Shown here in pieces: positions 21,038 through 31,541 of a DNA stretch of 64,000 nt. Every line of letters begins with the position of its first letter. The stretch's first letter is position 1. The position numbers and the translations under genes were made by a program. A model generated the notes under the pieces. The model ran no database searches. It saw only the letters and a program-made list of their open reading frames with translations, and was not told where the DNA came from. The stretch covers positions 139,135,172 to 139,199,171 of the forward strand of contig NC_058337.1 of NCBI RefSeq assembly GCF_905475395.1, read 5' to 3'. The stretch comes from Chrysoperla carnea. Lineage: Eukaryota > Arthropoda > Insecta > Neuroptera > Chrysopidae.

Positions 21038-21980
21038 ATGAATAATATATTTAAGGGTTTGATTACGGCAATAATAACGCCGTTTAAAAATAATAAACTA
21101 GATTTAGATGCCGTAGAAAAGATTTTAAACCATCAAATAAATGCTGAAGTGAATGCTGTAGTAATAGCAGGTTCAACAGGTGAGGGTAGTAGTTTAAACC
21201 TTGAAGAATATAAATTATTATTGCAGACAGCTAAGGATATTATAAATAAGCGTATTCCTATAATTAGCGGATGTTCTTCAAATGATACCGCTTATGCAAT
21301 AGAGCTTGCGGCTGAATCTACAAAAATTGGAGTTGGCGGCTTTATGATTAGCCCGCCGTCATATTTGAAGCCTACTCAAGACGGAATTTATAAACATTTT
21401 GAAGCGATATATGAAGCTAGTAATTTGCCGATTATGCTATATTCAGTTCCGGGTAGAACTGGGGTTGACTTTACCGATGAAGTGATATTTAAACTCGCTA
21501 AATTACCTAGTATTTTAGCTTTAAAAGATGCAGGGATAGATTTAGAAAGACCGTTTAGAATTAAAGCTATAGTTAAAAAAGAATTTAATCTATTATGCGG
21601 TAATGATGACTTAAGTCTTGCTTTTAATGCTCAAGGCGGAGTAGGGTGCGTATCTGTAGCTTCTAACGTTGCACCTAAATTATGCAAAGAGCTTCAAAAG
21701 AAATGGTATAACAATGATGTTAAAGGAGATTTAGAGATTCATCAAAAATTTTTACCTTTATATAAAACATTATTTGTAGAATCAAACCCAATCCCAGTAT
21801 GGTATGATATGCATTATTTAGGTATGTAATACCTAAGGTATGTATTTAGGTTTGTATAAGTATGGTATGCATTATTTAGGATTCTGTACAAATGAAATTC
21901 GTTTGCCTTTAACTGAAGCAACAAATATAACTAAAAAACAAATTGAGGAAATTATAACATCCTTATCTATAAAAGTATGA
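21038..21980 (+). pseudogene. dapA: 4-hydroxy-tetrahydrodipicolinate synthase, 3' partial duplication
   Basis: Class I aldolase of lysine/diaminopimelate synthesis, which Rickettsia needs for peptidoglycan. [12 protein letters not shown] binds pyruvate, YSVPGRTG carries the catalytic tyrosine, and ILALKDAG holds the Schiff-base lysine. The main frame ends at 21829 after MHYLGM because a stretch of about 60 bp around GTATGGTATG...CATTATTTAGG has been imperfectly duplicated. The true C-terminus ([20 protein letters not shown] to SLSIKV) lies in another frame, ending TGA 21980. That stop overlaps the smpB start as ATGA. Confidence 0.92.
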
Positions 21981-22437
21981 CAGAATATAAGAAAATTATT
22001 GCACAAAATAAAAAAGCTCTCTTGAATTACTTTATTGAGGAAAGACTAGAAGCGGGTATTGTATTAAAGGGTAGTGAAGTTCAATCGCTTCGTCAAGGTA
22101 AAGCATCTATAGAAGAGAGTCATGCAGCTGATACGGGAAATGAGGTATTTTTGTATAATTGTCATATTGCAGAATATGAAAAAGCAAATAGGTTCAATCA
22201 TTCTACCAGAAGACCACGTAAATTATTATTGCATAAGAAAGAAATAAAAATAAAATTATCGGCAAAACTAAAATAAAAGGTTATACTCTAGTTGCCTTGT
22301 CTATGTATTTTAACAAAAAGAACAAAATAAAAATTGAGCTTGGCATTGCTAAAGGTAAAAAATTACACGATAAAAGAGAATCTATTAAAGAAAAAGATTG
22401 GAAGAGAGATCAGAGTAGATTGATCAGACAGAAGTAA
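21977..22437 (+). pseudogene. smpB: SsrA-binding protein, frameshifted
   Basis: tmRNA-binding protein of ribosome rescue. The N-terminal part is canonical ([57 protein letters not shown]). The frame stops at 22276 in an A-rich stretch, and the C-terminal half ([50 protein letters not shown]) follows in another frame to TAA 22437. Total would be about 153 residues, normal. Start ATG 21977 is translationally coupled to dapA. Confidence 0.92.
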
Positions 22438-22452
22438 AGGGTAAGGTATAGT

Positions 22453-22545
22453 TGTCACCCCGTGATTTATTCACGGGGTCCAGGAAAAAATATGTAATAT
22501 TTTTTATTGTTTTTCTGGATCCCGTGGTCAAGCCACGGGATGGCA
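22453..22545. repeat. Rickettsia-type palindromic repeat (ATCCCGTGG type)
   Basis: A repeat made of two hairpins, TGTCACCCCGTGATTTATTC with its partner, and GGATCCCGTGGTCAAGCCAC with its partner, joined by an AT-rich spacer. It is a reversed relative of 25630-25730. Confidence 0.85.
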
Positions 22546-22619
22546 CAGTAGGAATTGCATCTCATCGCAATAATGTACCTTAGCCCGAAACAAAATAAAA
22601 TTAATTTTAAAGGTTATTT

Positions 22620-23346
22620 ATGCAGCATATTGTTGGAAAGATATTAGTTATATTTGTAGTAATTATAGGAGGTTTATTTATTTTTAAGACTATAAAAACT
22701 TCTTCTACAAAACCTGTTTCCATAGAAGTTAAACAAAATGAAGCTCCGAAACAATGTGAAGAAGAAAGAGTTAAGAAGATTATCGAAGAATATTTGCTTA
22801 ATACTCCTGAAATAATAATACAATCAATAGAAAATATACAAAAGCGTAAAGTACAAGAAAGTGAAACCAAAGTTAATAGCTATATTAAGGATAACAAATT
22901 AGATATCGAGAATAGCCAAAATTTTCCTGTCATAGGTAATAAAGACGGGGATTTAACTTTAGTTGCTTGTTATGATTATTCTTGTTCCTACTGTAAAAAA
23001 GGTGATGTTTCTTTAAATGAGTTATTACAAAATGATCCAGAGGTGAAAATTTTGTTAAGACCGTTACCTATCCTTGGTGATGCTTCTGATTATTTAGCAA
23101 AAATAGCATTAGCTAACTGTCGAAGTATTATTAGCTAAAAATGACTTAAATATTACGGAAGTTGAAGAGATAGCTGATAGTTCTGAGGTAAGAGATTTAA
23201 TCGCTCAAAATATGCAAATAGCTAGAAACCTTAAAATTCAGGGTGTGCCTGCATATGTAATTAATGCTAGGTTAATCCCTGGGTCAGTAGATTTCCCTCA
23301 ATTATTAAGCATAGTCAAAGAAATTAGAGATAGTAAAGATTCGTAA
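22620..23346 (+). pseudogene. DsbA-like thiol-disulfide oxidoreductase, internal deletion
   Basis: Exported thioredoxin-fold protein. There is an N-terminal hydrophobic anchor (ILVIFVVIIGGLFIF), the active-site YDYSCSYCKKG (C-S-Y-C), and the cis-proline loop KIQGVPAYVINARLIPG. The frame ends at 23138 after ALANCRSIIS; the remaining C-terminal part (LLAKNDLNITEVEEIADSSE onward to TAA 23346) is in another frame. Part of the helical insertion domain between them seems to be lost. It would oxidise or isomerise disulfides in the periplasm. Confidence 0.82.
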
Positions 23347-23573
23347 TTAAGCCTATAATTTTCTTGCCATGACGGAAAAGCTGATCCACTTTTATTAATA
23401 TTATAGTCAATTTTCAAATTAAACTTCGTCTACCAACTTTTCATTTATTATAAGCAGTATATACTTGACAATATGCTTTTAGATTGTTAATATCCTTTTA
23501 CATATATTAAAGCTTTATAAAGCTAACAAATAAAATTAATTCTTCAAGCCACAAGAATAAATCTAAAAATCTA

Positions 23574-24170
23574 GTTTGATAGTCCCTTTGGAGGTACAAA
23601 CCTCTATCTTCCAGATGGAGAAGCTTTAGCATGCCATGTGCACGATGATGCGTTAGCATCATAAGCACTATGACACATTACAGCAGGAAATCACATACAG
23701 TTTACTATCATCGCTATCACATAGTGTGGATTACAAAGTATCGATATAAGGTATTAACTTACGATATAAAAAAGAGGGTTCGAGAAAATATTGCACAGGT
23801 AGCAACAGAATTAGGTATTAAAATAGAAAATGGAGTAGTATCAAGCGATCATATACACATTTTTGCTAATATTCCACCTCATATAAAAATCTGTGAATTT
23901 GTACAAAAAACGACAGTCAGATCTTCAAAGAAGATGCAAGAGGAATTTCCAATATTAAAACAAAAATACTTGGGTAGACATTTGTGGGCACGGGGTTACT
24001 TTAGTGCTACTAGTGGTAATGTGACTGATGATATAATTAAAGAATATATTATTAAATTAATAAGCATACTGATGCACATGAATCAGACATGATTTCTAAC
24101 ATAAGACTCGAATAAGCTTTAGCTTGATATGCGACTTCTAGTCGCTATAATCAAACTTTTATCTCTCAGA
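23574..24170 (+). mobile_element. IS200/IS605-like element with TnpA gene (23670-24092)
   Basis: The TnpA Y1 transposase frame 23670-24092 has the HUH motif in SSDHIHIFANIP and the catalytic tyrosine region DIIKEYI. The last residues are out of frame compared with the copies at 28.7 and 38.6 kb. On the left is a hairpin GAGGTACAAACCTC and on the right CGACTTCTAGTCG, as expected for subterminal hairpins of IS200/IS605. The exact ends are estimated. It is a different subtype from the other two IS200 copies. It fills the gap between dsbA-like and rho. Confidence 0.8.
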
Positions 24171-24271
24171 TGAAAGTGGTTGATTCCAATTTAAAACAAA
24201 CGTAATTTCCTCTACATTTAAGGAATTAAATTTTTCATTCATGTCAACTATAATCTATTAAAATAAAAATA

Positions 24272-25622
24272 ATGAGTATAACTAATAAAGAATCCCCAGA
24301 ACAACTAAATAACCCTGAATTTAATAATCATTATGCAGAAAACGGCAATATAATTAATTTAAAGGAATTGAAATGAAAATTGCCTGAAGAATTGCAAGCT
24401 CAAGCAGAAGAGCTAAAAATTGAAAATGTTAGTTCTTTACGTAAACAAGAATTAGTTTTTGCAATTTTAAAGAAATCTGTAGAGCAGGGTGGTTCAATAG
24501 TAGGTGAAGGGGTACTTGAAGTTTTGCCTGACGGGTTTGGCTTTTTGCGTTCTCCGGAAGTAAATTATTTAGCAGGACCTGATGATATTTATATTTCTCC
24601 AAGTCAGATTCGTCGCTTTGGGCTTCGTACTGGTGATACTGTGGAAGGACGAATAAGAGCTCCGAAAGAGGGTGAGCGTTATTTTGCACTGCTTAAAGTA
24701 AATAAAGTGAATTTTGAAGATCCCTCTAAGGCTTATCACCGCGTCAATTTTGATAATCTAACTCCTTTATATCCTGATAAAAAATTAGGCTTAGAGCTTG
24801 AAGATAACAGTAAAGATTTTAGTACACGTGTTATTGAGCTAGTTCCTCCTATGGGTAAAAGGACAGCGTGCTTTAATAGTTGCACCACCCCGTACTGGTA
24901 AAACTGTATTATTACAAAATATTGCACATGCTATTACTACCAATAATCCGGAAGTATTTTTAATTGTGTTGTTAATAGATGAGAGACCTGAAGAGGTAAC
25001 GGATATGCAACGTTCTGTGTGTGGTGAGGTTGTTAGCTCTACTTTCGATGAGACAGCAAGTAGACACGTACAGCTTGCGGAAATGGTCATTGAAAAAGCA
25101 AAGCGTTTAGTAGAACATAAAAAAGACGTAGTAATTTTAGTTGATGCTATAACTCGTCTTGCTCGTGCTTATAATACTGTAGTGCCATCATCAGGTAAGG
25201 TATTAACTGGCGGTGTTGATGCTAACGCACTTCAGCGTCCGATAAGATTTTTTGGTGCTGCAAGAAATATTGAGAATGGTGGTTCACTCACCATAATCGG
25301 CACAGCTCTAATTGAAACAGGCTCACGTATGGATGAGGTGATTTTTGAAGAGTTTAAAGGTACAGGTAGCTATGAAATAGTATTAGATCGTAAGATTGCC
25401 GATAAACGTATTTATCCTGCAATTGATATAACTAGATCAGGAACTAGAAAAGAAGATTTATTAGTTGATAAAATAGTGCTAAATAAAATGTGGGTTCCTC
25501 GCCGCATCATTGACCCAATGGGTAGCAGTGAAGCAATAGAATTCTTGCTTAAAAAGTTAGAACACACTAAAACTAATAGTGAGTTTTTTGAGATGATGAA
25601 AAGCCCAGCAGAACGTAAATAA
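24272..25622 (+). pseudogene. rho: Transcription termination factor Rho, two breaks
   Basis: Hexameric RNA helicase ending transcription. The cold-shock RNA-binding part is [19 protein letters not shown], and [10 protein letters not shown] precedes the motor. In the ATPase, Walker A APPRTGKT, Walker [17 protein letters not shown], the Q-loop [12 protein letters not shown] and the R-loop region [20 protein letters not shown] are all recognisable. Two lesions are present: TGA at 24373 (codon 35) and a 1-bp insertion near 24862 just before the P-loop. The total would be about 450 residues. A living bacterium of this type is not expected to lack Rho. Confidence 0.95.
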
Positions 25623-25629
25623 GTTGTGG

Positions 25630-25730
25630 TGTCATCCCGTGGCTTGACCACGGGATCCAGAAAAATAACTAAAAATATCAATAATATTGATATTTTTAAC
25701 TGGACCCCGTGAATAAATCACGGGGTGACA
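25630..25730. repeat. Rickettsia-type palindromic repeat (ATCCCGTGG type)
   Basis: 101-bp repeat directly after rho: TGTCATCCCGTGGCTTGACC at the left, an AATATCAATAATATTGATAT stem-loop in the middle, and AAATCACGGGGTGACA at the right. It may act as a terminator for rho. Confidence 0.85.
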
Positions 25731-25784
25731 CAGCAGGCTTTGTCTACCCTCACAATGACAAAAAACTAAAAAACATATTTCAAA

Positions 25785-26708
25785 ATGAATATAACACCTG
25801 ATTATTTAATTGAAAGAAAACAAATAAAGGCTCGTTTATTAGTCTGGAAGTTAATAGCAATTATTTTAATTGGTGTTTCATTCTTCTTAATTTGTAAAGA
25901 TTTTGTTCCAACGGAAGTTTTAGCCAATAATAATGATGATTATATAGCTTCGGTATTAATTGACGACATAATACTTGAAGATGAGAAGCGTGATAAAAAG
26001 CTTAAGAAAATTGTTAATGATTCTCATATTAAAGCCTTAATAGTTAATGTAAATTCCCCCGGTGGTACAGTAGTAGGATCAGAAAAAATTTATAATATTT
26101 TGCTTAAAATATCCGAAAAGAAGCCAGTAGTTATAGTTATGGGAACGATGGGAGCAAGCGGTGGTTATTTAATTTCTCTTGCTGGTGATTACATCATTAG
26201 CCATAATGGAACTATTACAGGTTCAATTGGGGTAATATTGCAGACTGCTGAGGTAACTGACCTTGCACAAAAGCTTGGCATTACTTTCCTTAATTTTAAA
26301 TCAGGTGAGCTTAAGGCTGCTCCAAACCCTACTGAAAAACTAACTGAAAATGTAAGAGTAGCGGTTATGGAAAATATTGAAGATACTTACAATTTTTTCA
26401 TTGAACTTGTTGCTGAAAGACGTAAAATTTCTATAGATGAAGTCAAAAAACTAGCTGATGGCAGAATATATTCAGGACGTCAGGCTGTAAATTTAAAGCT
26501 GGTAGATAGTATAGGTAATGAGGATACAGCCTTAAAATGGTTACAAGATGAGAAAAAAATTGATGCTAAATTAACAATTAATGACTATCAGCTAAAACCA
26601 AAACCTAAATTAGTGGAAATGATGCTTGAAGATTTCGACAGTTTAGTACCTAGTTTTTTCAAAAATAGTTTTAATGGAATTAAGGCAATTTCTAATCATG
26701 GCTACTAA
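25785..26708 (+). CDS. sppA: Signal peptide peptidase SppA (S49 family)
   Basis: Inner-membrane serine protease degrading cleaved signal peptides, short (36-kDa) type. An N-terminal membrane helix (LIAIILIGVSFFLICKDF) anchors the protein. VNVNSPGGTVVGSE is the conserved strand-turn, the catalytic serine is in GTMGASGGYLIS, and the catalytic lysine in NFKSGELKAAPNP gives the Ser-Lys dyad. At 307 residues the gene is full length and undamaged. Its end overlaps the IHF/HU gene by 11 bp. Confidence 0.93.
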   Translation: MNITPDYLIERKQIKARLLVWKLIAIILIGVSFFLICKDFVPTEVLANNNDDYIASVLIDDIILEDEKRDKKLKKIVNDSHIKALIVNVNSPGGTVVGSEKIYNILLKISEKKPVVIVMGTMGASGGYLISLAGDYIISHNGTITGSIGVILQTAEVTDLAQKLGITFLNFKSGELKAAPNPTEKLTENVRVAVMENIEDTYNFFIELVAERRKISIDEVKKLADGRIYSGRQAVNLKLVDSIGNEDTALKWLQDEKKIDAKLTINDYQLKPKPKLVEMMLEDFDSLVPSFFKNSFNGIKAISNHGY

Positions 26709-26940
26709 AATTGATTTGATAAATAAAATACACAAGCAGCTACATTATCTTTCTAAAGAAGATGTTAGTGATTCTGTGAATTTAATCCTTAATTATTTAA
26801 GTAATTCTCTTAAAGAACAAAACCGTATCGAAATCAGAAATTTCGGTAACTTTTGTATCCGCACACGAAAATTCCCAGAAAGTGATAAATTTTATAATAC
26901 AATTTATTACAGAATGCCTAAAAATTTCCTTAAAGACTAA
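26698..26940 (+). CDS. IHF/HU-family DNA-binding protein
   Basis: 80-residue histone-like protein: MATKIDLINKIHKQLHYLSK at the N-terminal helices, NRIEIRNFGNFCIRTRK for the strand before the DNA-clasping arm. It is slightly shorter and more divergent than typical HU (90 residues), especially at the C-terminus. I chose ATG 26698, overlapping the sppA stop (a longer frame to 26674 has no support). It fits the IhfB/HimD-like genes found beside sppA. It is intact. Confidence 0.85.
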   Translation: MATKIDLINKIHKQLHYLSKEDVSDSVNLILNYLSNSLKEQNRIEIRNFGNFCIRTRKFPESDKFYNTIYYRMPKNFLKD

Positions 26941-27006
26941 AGTTATTACTTTACAAATTTTAATTTAACGTTAGTTTATGGCTAATTAAAATTAAGATAT
27001 ATACAA

Positions 27007-28397
27007 ATTGTGAAGTGGTCTAAATATACTTTCTTAGAAAAACTTAAAATAATAAAAAGTAAAATAACGCATAATAATATTATATGCGTAGCTCTTCATA
27101 CTTATGATTTAGAGCTTTTTGAAAAAATACTGATAACAGAAAAGGTTAAAGATATTTACCTCTAGTAAATGAATAATTGCTTAGAGTAAGATAATATGCC
27201 AATCAAGTAACTATGGAATATAAAAAACTAGCAGTAATAGAAAGACAAGAATTAAAAGCCCATCATAAGCAGGAGAAAGATGGTAGGATTAGAGTCCGGA
27301 TCAAAGCTGTTCTTATGTATGATAATGGCTATAGTATTGCTGAGATATCAACAGTGTTATTACTGAGTGATGAGGGGATAAGAAAACATTTAATAGATTA
27401 TCATAAAGATAAGAAGCTTAAGCCTGAAAATGGTGGTAGTTACAGCAAGCTTACTGTAGTTCATTTAGAAGATAATAATTATGTTTATGCTAGAGATATA
27501 GGTTTGTACATAGAACGTCAATATGGAGTAATCTACACATTAGCTGGGGTAATCAAGCTGTTACACAGATTAGGTTTTAGTTATAAAAAACCTAAGTTAA
27601 TTCCTGGGAAAATAGATTTAGCCAAGCAGGAGGAATTTAAGCTGCAATATAGTTTATTAAAGAATAATTTAGCTAAGGATGAGTCTATTTACTTTATGGA
27701 TAGTGTTCATCCTCAATATAAGACTAGAGCTAGATTTGGTTGGATTAGGAAGAATACAGTTAAAACGTTACCAAGCTTTAGTGGATGGAAACGTAAGCAT
27801 ATTATAGGTGCAATTGATATAAAAAATCTAAATTTAGTAACAACTGATAATCCTAAAGTTAATGGTGATTACATCATTGAATTTTTAAAGAAATTGGAAG
27901 AAAATAACCAAGAGAAAAGCAAAATTTACTTGATATGTGATAATGCAGGATATCATAGGTCAAAAAAGGTAAAAGAATATCTACAAAACAGTAAAATAGA
28001 ACTATTATTTTTGCCACCATATAGTCCTAATCTTAATCCAATTGAACGACTGTGGAAATTTATGTATTCTGTTGTCAGTAACAATAAATTTTATTCAAAT
28101 TTTGAGGCATTTACTGAATCTATAAGAGCATTTTTTGAAAATATTGAAAAATATAGAAATAGAATTTCTTCATTGGTAAATGACAATTTTCAAACCATTG
28201 GTCCTAATCACTTTACCAACTCTTCATGTTAAAGAAGTATTAATATGTTGTTCCTTGCTCGTTACGGATTATGTAAAGGCGATAAATATTATAATTTTTT
28301 ACAAAAACTATATAATTACTTAGACGAAAATAATGTTACTTTAGATAAACAAAAAAAAGAATCTTTAGACTACGTATTAAAATATAGAAATGTTTAA
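27007..28397 (+). pseudogene. Unrecognised gene interrupted by an IS630 element
   Basis: 27010-27165 encodes WSKYTFLEKLKIIKSKITHN... and stops at TAG next to the IS. After the IS, 28245-28397 encodes a second piece (FLARYGLCKGDKYYNFLQKL ... SLDYVLKYRNV). The two halves could be one protein split by the insertion, or two unrelated remnants. I do not recognise the family. Confidence 0.4.
27213..28232 (+). mobile_element. IS630-family transposase, intact
   Basis: 339-residue transposase with an N-terminal helix-turn-helix (GYSIAEISTVLLLSDEGIRK), a Winged_DNA_29-like linker, and a DDE_3 catalytic domain: first Asp in YFMDSVHPQYK, second in YLICDNAGYHRSK, third residue Glu in PYSPNLNPIERLWKF. No stops or frameshifts. 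This is one of the few complete transposases in the block. Terminal inverted repeats were not found with confidence. Confidence 0.88.
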
Positions 28398-28570
28398 TCC
28401 TTTAAAATTCACTAAAAATGAACAATTACAACCTCGTTATAACGATGAAGACACGTTAGAGTATTATGAGAATGCTTCTAAAAATCTAGATAAAAATAAT
28501 ATAAACCATACTGATAAAATTGGAGAGTCTTCTGAACTAAACTATGCAGAGTTGGATTGGACAAGTTAAA
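28391..28570 (+). CDS. Small hypothetical protein
   Basis: 59 codons, MFNPLKFTKNEQLQPRYNDE to NYAELDWTS. It is hydrophilic and asparagine/aspartate-rich, with no membrane segment. It overlaps the end of the previous fragment by 7 bp. The overlap and protein-like composition suggest a genuine small gene, but the family is not recognised. Confidence 0.45.
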
Positions 28571-28621
28571 ACTTATTTTTCAAAATACTATCATTACAAT
28601 AATGCAACTATCCTACATAAT

Positions 28622-29209
28622 TTATGTAGTTAAGTGGGATAGGGTTAACACCCTCGCCTTTAGGCGAACACTTTAGTATAATCTATCTAAAAGGTTACAA
28701 GAGGAAGAGATGGAATATAGGAGAGGGTATCATAGCCTGTATGATTTAAAGTAGCATATAGTGTTTTTTACAAAGTACAGGTATAGAGTTTTAACTGGGC
28801 AAATAGCAAGTAGAGCAAGGGAAGTAATTCAGGAAATATGTGCAGCTAATTACATAGATATAATTAGTGGCAGCATAAGTCCTGATCATATTCATATATT
28901 AGTATCAGTTCCACCGAGTATCTCAATATCTAAGGTGTTACAATATATTAAAGGAAAGAGTAGTCGTAAATTGCTACAGGAATTTGAACTACTTCGTAAG
29001 CGATATTGGGGTCAACATCTTTGGGCTAGAGGGTATTTTGTTGTTACAGTTGGTAATGTGAATTCAGAAGCAGTACAGAAGTATATAGAGCAACAAGAAG
29101 AATATCATAAAAAAGATGATTTTAGAATATCAGAGTTTTAGCGTTTACGCTTTTAATCTGCTTTGCAAGCGTAAACCAAACTACCGGCTTTAGACGGTAG
29201 TAATTGATA
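28622..29209 (+). mobile_element. IS200/IS605 element, TnpA with a nonsense codon
   Basis: TnpA frame from ATG 28710 to 29141. Codon 15 is TAG (28752) where the copy at 38565-38996 has a tyrosine codon (LKYHIVFCTKYRYR). The HUH motif is SPDHIHILVSVP. Flanks shared with the other copy define the ends: a left hairpin CCCTCGCCTTTAGGCGAAC and a right end GCGTTTACGC... ACCGGCTTTAGACGGTAG. It is a near-identical direct relative of the 38.5 kb element in opposite orientation. Confidence 0.88.
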
Positions 29210-29378
29210 AAATTTAAGAAAATTTAATACTCGCTTGAGTTTGCTTTGAACTATCAACTGTCAAGGGGTAAATCTAAAATAATTATAAATATTTATGTTG
29301 AATAAACACTTATTCTAGTGTCTACTTAAAAAAAGTTTTATACTTAATTAGCTTCTACCAACCCCATTAGTACTTATA

Positions 29379-31203
29379 ATGAGCATAGCAAAAAAAACTA
29401 AATTTCAAATAAATATCAATAATAATTATAACGATTTACTTACACCTTTTGGTAAGGCAATTTTGCGAGACCGATACCTTATGAAAGGCGAAGATTTTCA
29501 AGATTTATTTGCTCGTGTTTCTAGTTACTATGCTGAAAATAAAGAGCATGCTCAGAAGCTATATGAGTATATGAGCAAAATGTGGTTTATGCCTGCAACA
29601 CCGATTTTAAGTAATGGTGGCACTGATAGGGGGTTACCTATCTCTTGTTTCTTAAACGAGACCGATGATAGTTTAGATGATATAGTAAATTTATGGACGG
29701 AAAATGTTTGGCTTGCCTCACGCGGTGGCGGAATAGGAAGTTATTGGGGAAATGTTAGATCTATTAACGAAGCAATCCATAATAAGGGGCATTCATCAGG
29801 CATTATACCTTTTATTAAGGTAATGGATTCTATGACCCTTGCTATTTCTCAAGGATCGATTAGACGAGGCTCATCAGCTGTATATCTACCTATTGATCAT
29901 CCTGAAATCGAAGAATTTATTGACATAAGACGCCCGACAGGCGGGGACGTTAACCGAAAATCTCTTAATATTCATCACGGTATTGCCATAACTGATAAAT
30001 TTATGCAAGCTGTTGAAAATAATACAGACTTCGAGCTTATTAGTCCTGCTACCAAAAAAGTTGTAACTAAAGTTAGAGCAAGAGATTTATGGGTTAAGTT
30101 GCTCACTACCAGAATAGAAACTGGTGAGCCTTATCTGTTATTTATTGATAGTGTTAATAAGTCAATACCTAAGCATCAAAAAAAGTTAGGCTTGCATGTT
30201 AAGATGTCTAACCTTTGTAGTGAAATTACATTGCCAACCGGTATCGATCATTTAGGTAAATCAAGAACTGCCGTTTGTTGTCTTTCTTCTCTAAATTACG
30301 AATATTATGAAGAATGGAAAGACGATAAAGAATTCATACCAACCATTATGTTATTTCTTGATAATGTTTTAGAAGATTTCATCAATAAAGCACCTGATAC
30401 TATGGCAAGAGCTAAATACTCAGCTTTTCGTGAGCGAAGCGTTGCACTTGGTGTTATGGGATTCCATTCATTTCTGCAAATGAAAAAAGTACCAATAGAA
30501 TCGGTTATGGCAAAGGTTTGGAATAAAAAAAATATTTGAATATGTATCTAAGGAAGTAGAAGAAGCATCTGTTAAAATCGGTAAAGAGAAAGGAGCTTGT
30601 CCTGATGCATTAGATGCAGGAAGCAATGAGCGTTTTAGTAACAAAACAGCAATAGCTCCTACTGCTTCAATTTCAGTAATAGCAGGAAATGCATCACCAG
30701 GAATAGAGCCGTTTGCCGCTAATAGTTTCGTACAGAAAACCCTAACTGGTTCTTTTAATGTGCGTAATAAGCACTTAGAAAGGTTATTAGAGGAAAAAGG
30801 ATTTAATAGTGATCAAGTTTGGTCTTCAATTAGTACTCACGAAGGGTCAGTGCAGCATTTAACATTCCTAACTGAAGAAGAAAAGCAAGTCTTTAAAACA
30901 GCTTATGAAATTGATCAAAATTGGTTGATAGAGCTAGCAGCAGATCGTACTCCTTATATTACTCAGGCACAATCTTTAAATGTCTTTTTACCGGGTAATG
31001 TTAGCAAAAAATATCTAAATGATATTCATTTTAAAGCTTGGAAAAAAGGAGTTAAAAGTTTATATTATTGTAGATCAACATCAATTCAACGAGCTGATAA
31101 AGTTTCGCATGATGTTTTAAAGGCAGATTTTAAAGATTTAGAAAAGCAAAATGATGAACTAGCTGAAGCTAATAAGTATGAAGAATGCTTAGCTTGCCAG
31201 TAA
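29379..31203 (+). pseudogene. nrdA: Ribonucleotide reductase large subunit (class Ia), frameshifted
   Basis: Catalytic alpha subunit reducing ribonucleotides to deoxyribonucleotides. PATPILSNGG and LPISCFLNE hold the first redox cysteine, SNLCSEITLPT the radical-transfer cysteine, AIAPTASISVIAGNASPGIEP is the substrate-phosphate loop, and KYEECLACQ carries the C-terminal redox cysteines. The frame breaks at 30539 in an A8 run (seven As keep the frame). The gene otherwise reads through to 31203, about 607 codons. The lesion is in a homopolymer, so sequencing error is possible here. nrdB lies downstream after a palindromic repeat. Confidence 0.92.
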
Positions 31204-31262
31204 TATAATAGTACCGGACAGTTTTAAAAAATACCTCATTTTATTTAGGTATAGGTGACCTT

Positions 31263-31445
31263 ATATGTCATTCCCGCGTAGATCGAAAAACGCCCTCGGT
31301 GTCATGCCATGGCTTGACCACGGTAGTAAGTAAAAGCAACTTTTAATACTAATAATTTTAGTATTTTAAGCTGGATCCCGCGATTAAGTCGCGGGATAAC
31401 AGAGGCAAAATTGATCCACGCGGGGCAAGCCTTAAGCGGGAATGA
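31263..31445. repeat. Palindromic repeats between nrdA and nrdB
   Basis: Composite of the GTCATTCCCGCGTAGATCG type surrounding a TGCCATGGCTTGACCACGG / GCTGGATCCCGCGATTAAG type, closing with CCTTAAGCGGGAATGAC. Just upstream (31214-31260) lies AGTACCGGACAGTTTT and GGTATAGGTGACCTTAT, the end of a longer repeat type seen complete at 33973-34304. Nothing else is in 31204-31541. Confidence 0.75.
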
Positions 31446-31541
31446 CGTAAAGTAGAAACTGTTCTATACTATTCAATAATATACTAGGAGAACTTCGTAT
31501 AGTTACTGTTAATATAAAAAAATAAATTAAAAAGAAAGCAT

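Noticed and set aside
22620..22870. Minus-strand frames inside dsbA-like, rho and nrdB genes
   Set aside because: Shadow frames of clear genes on the other strand.
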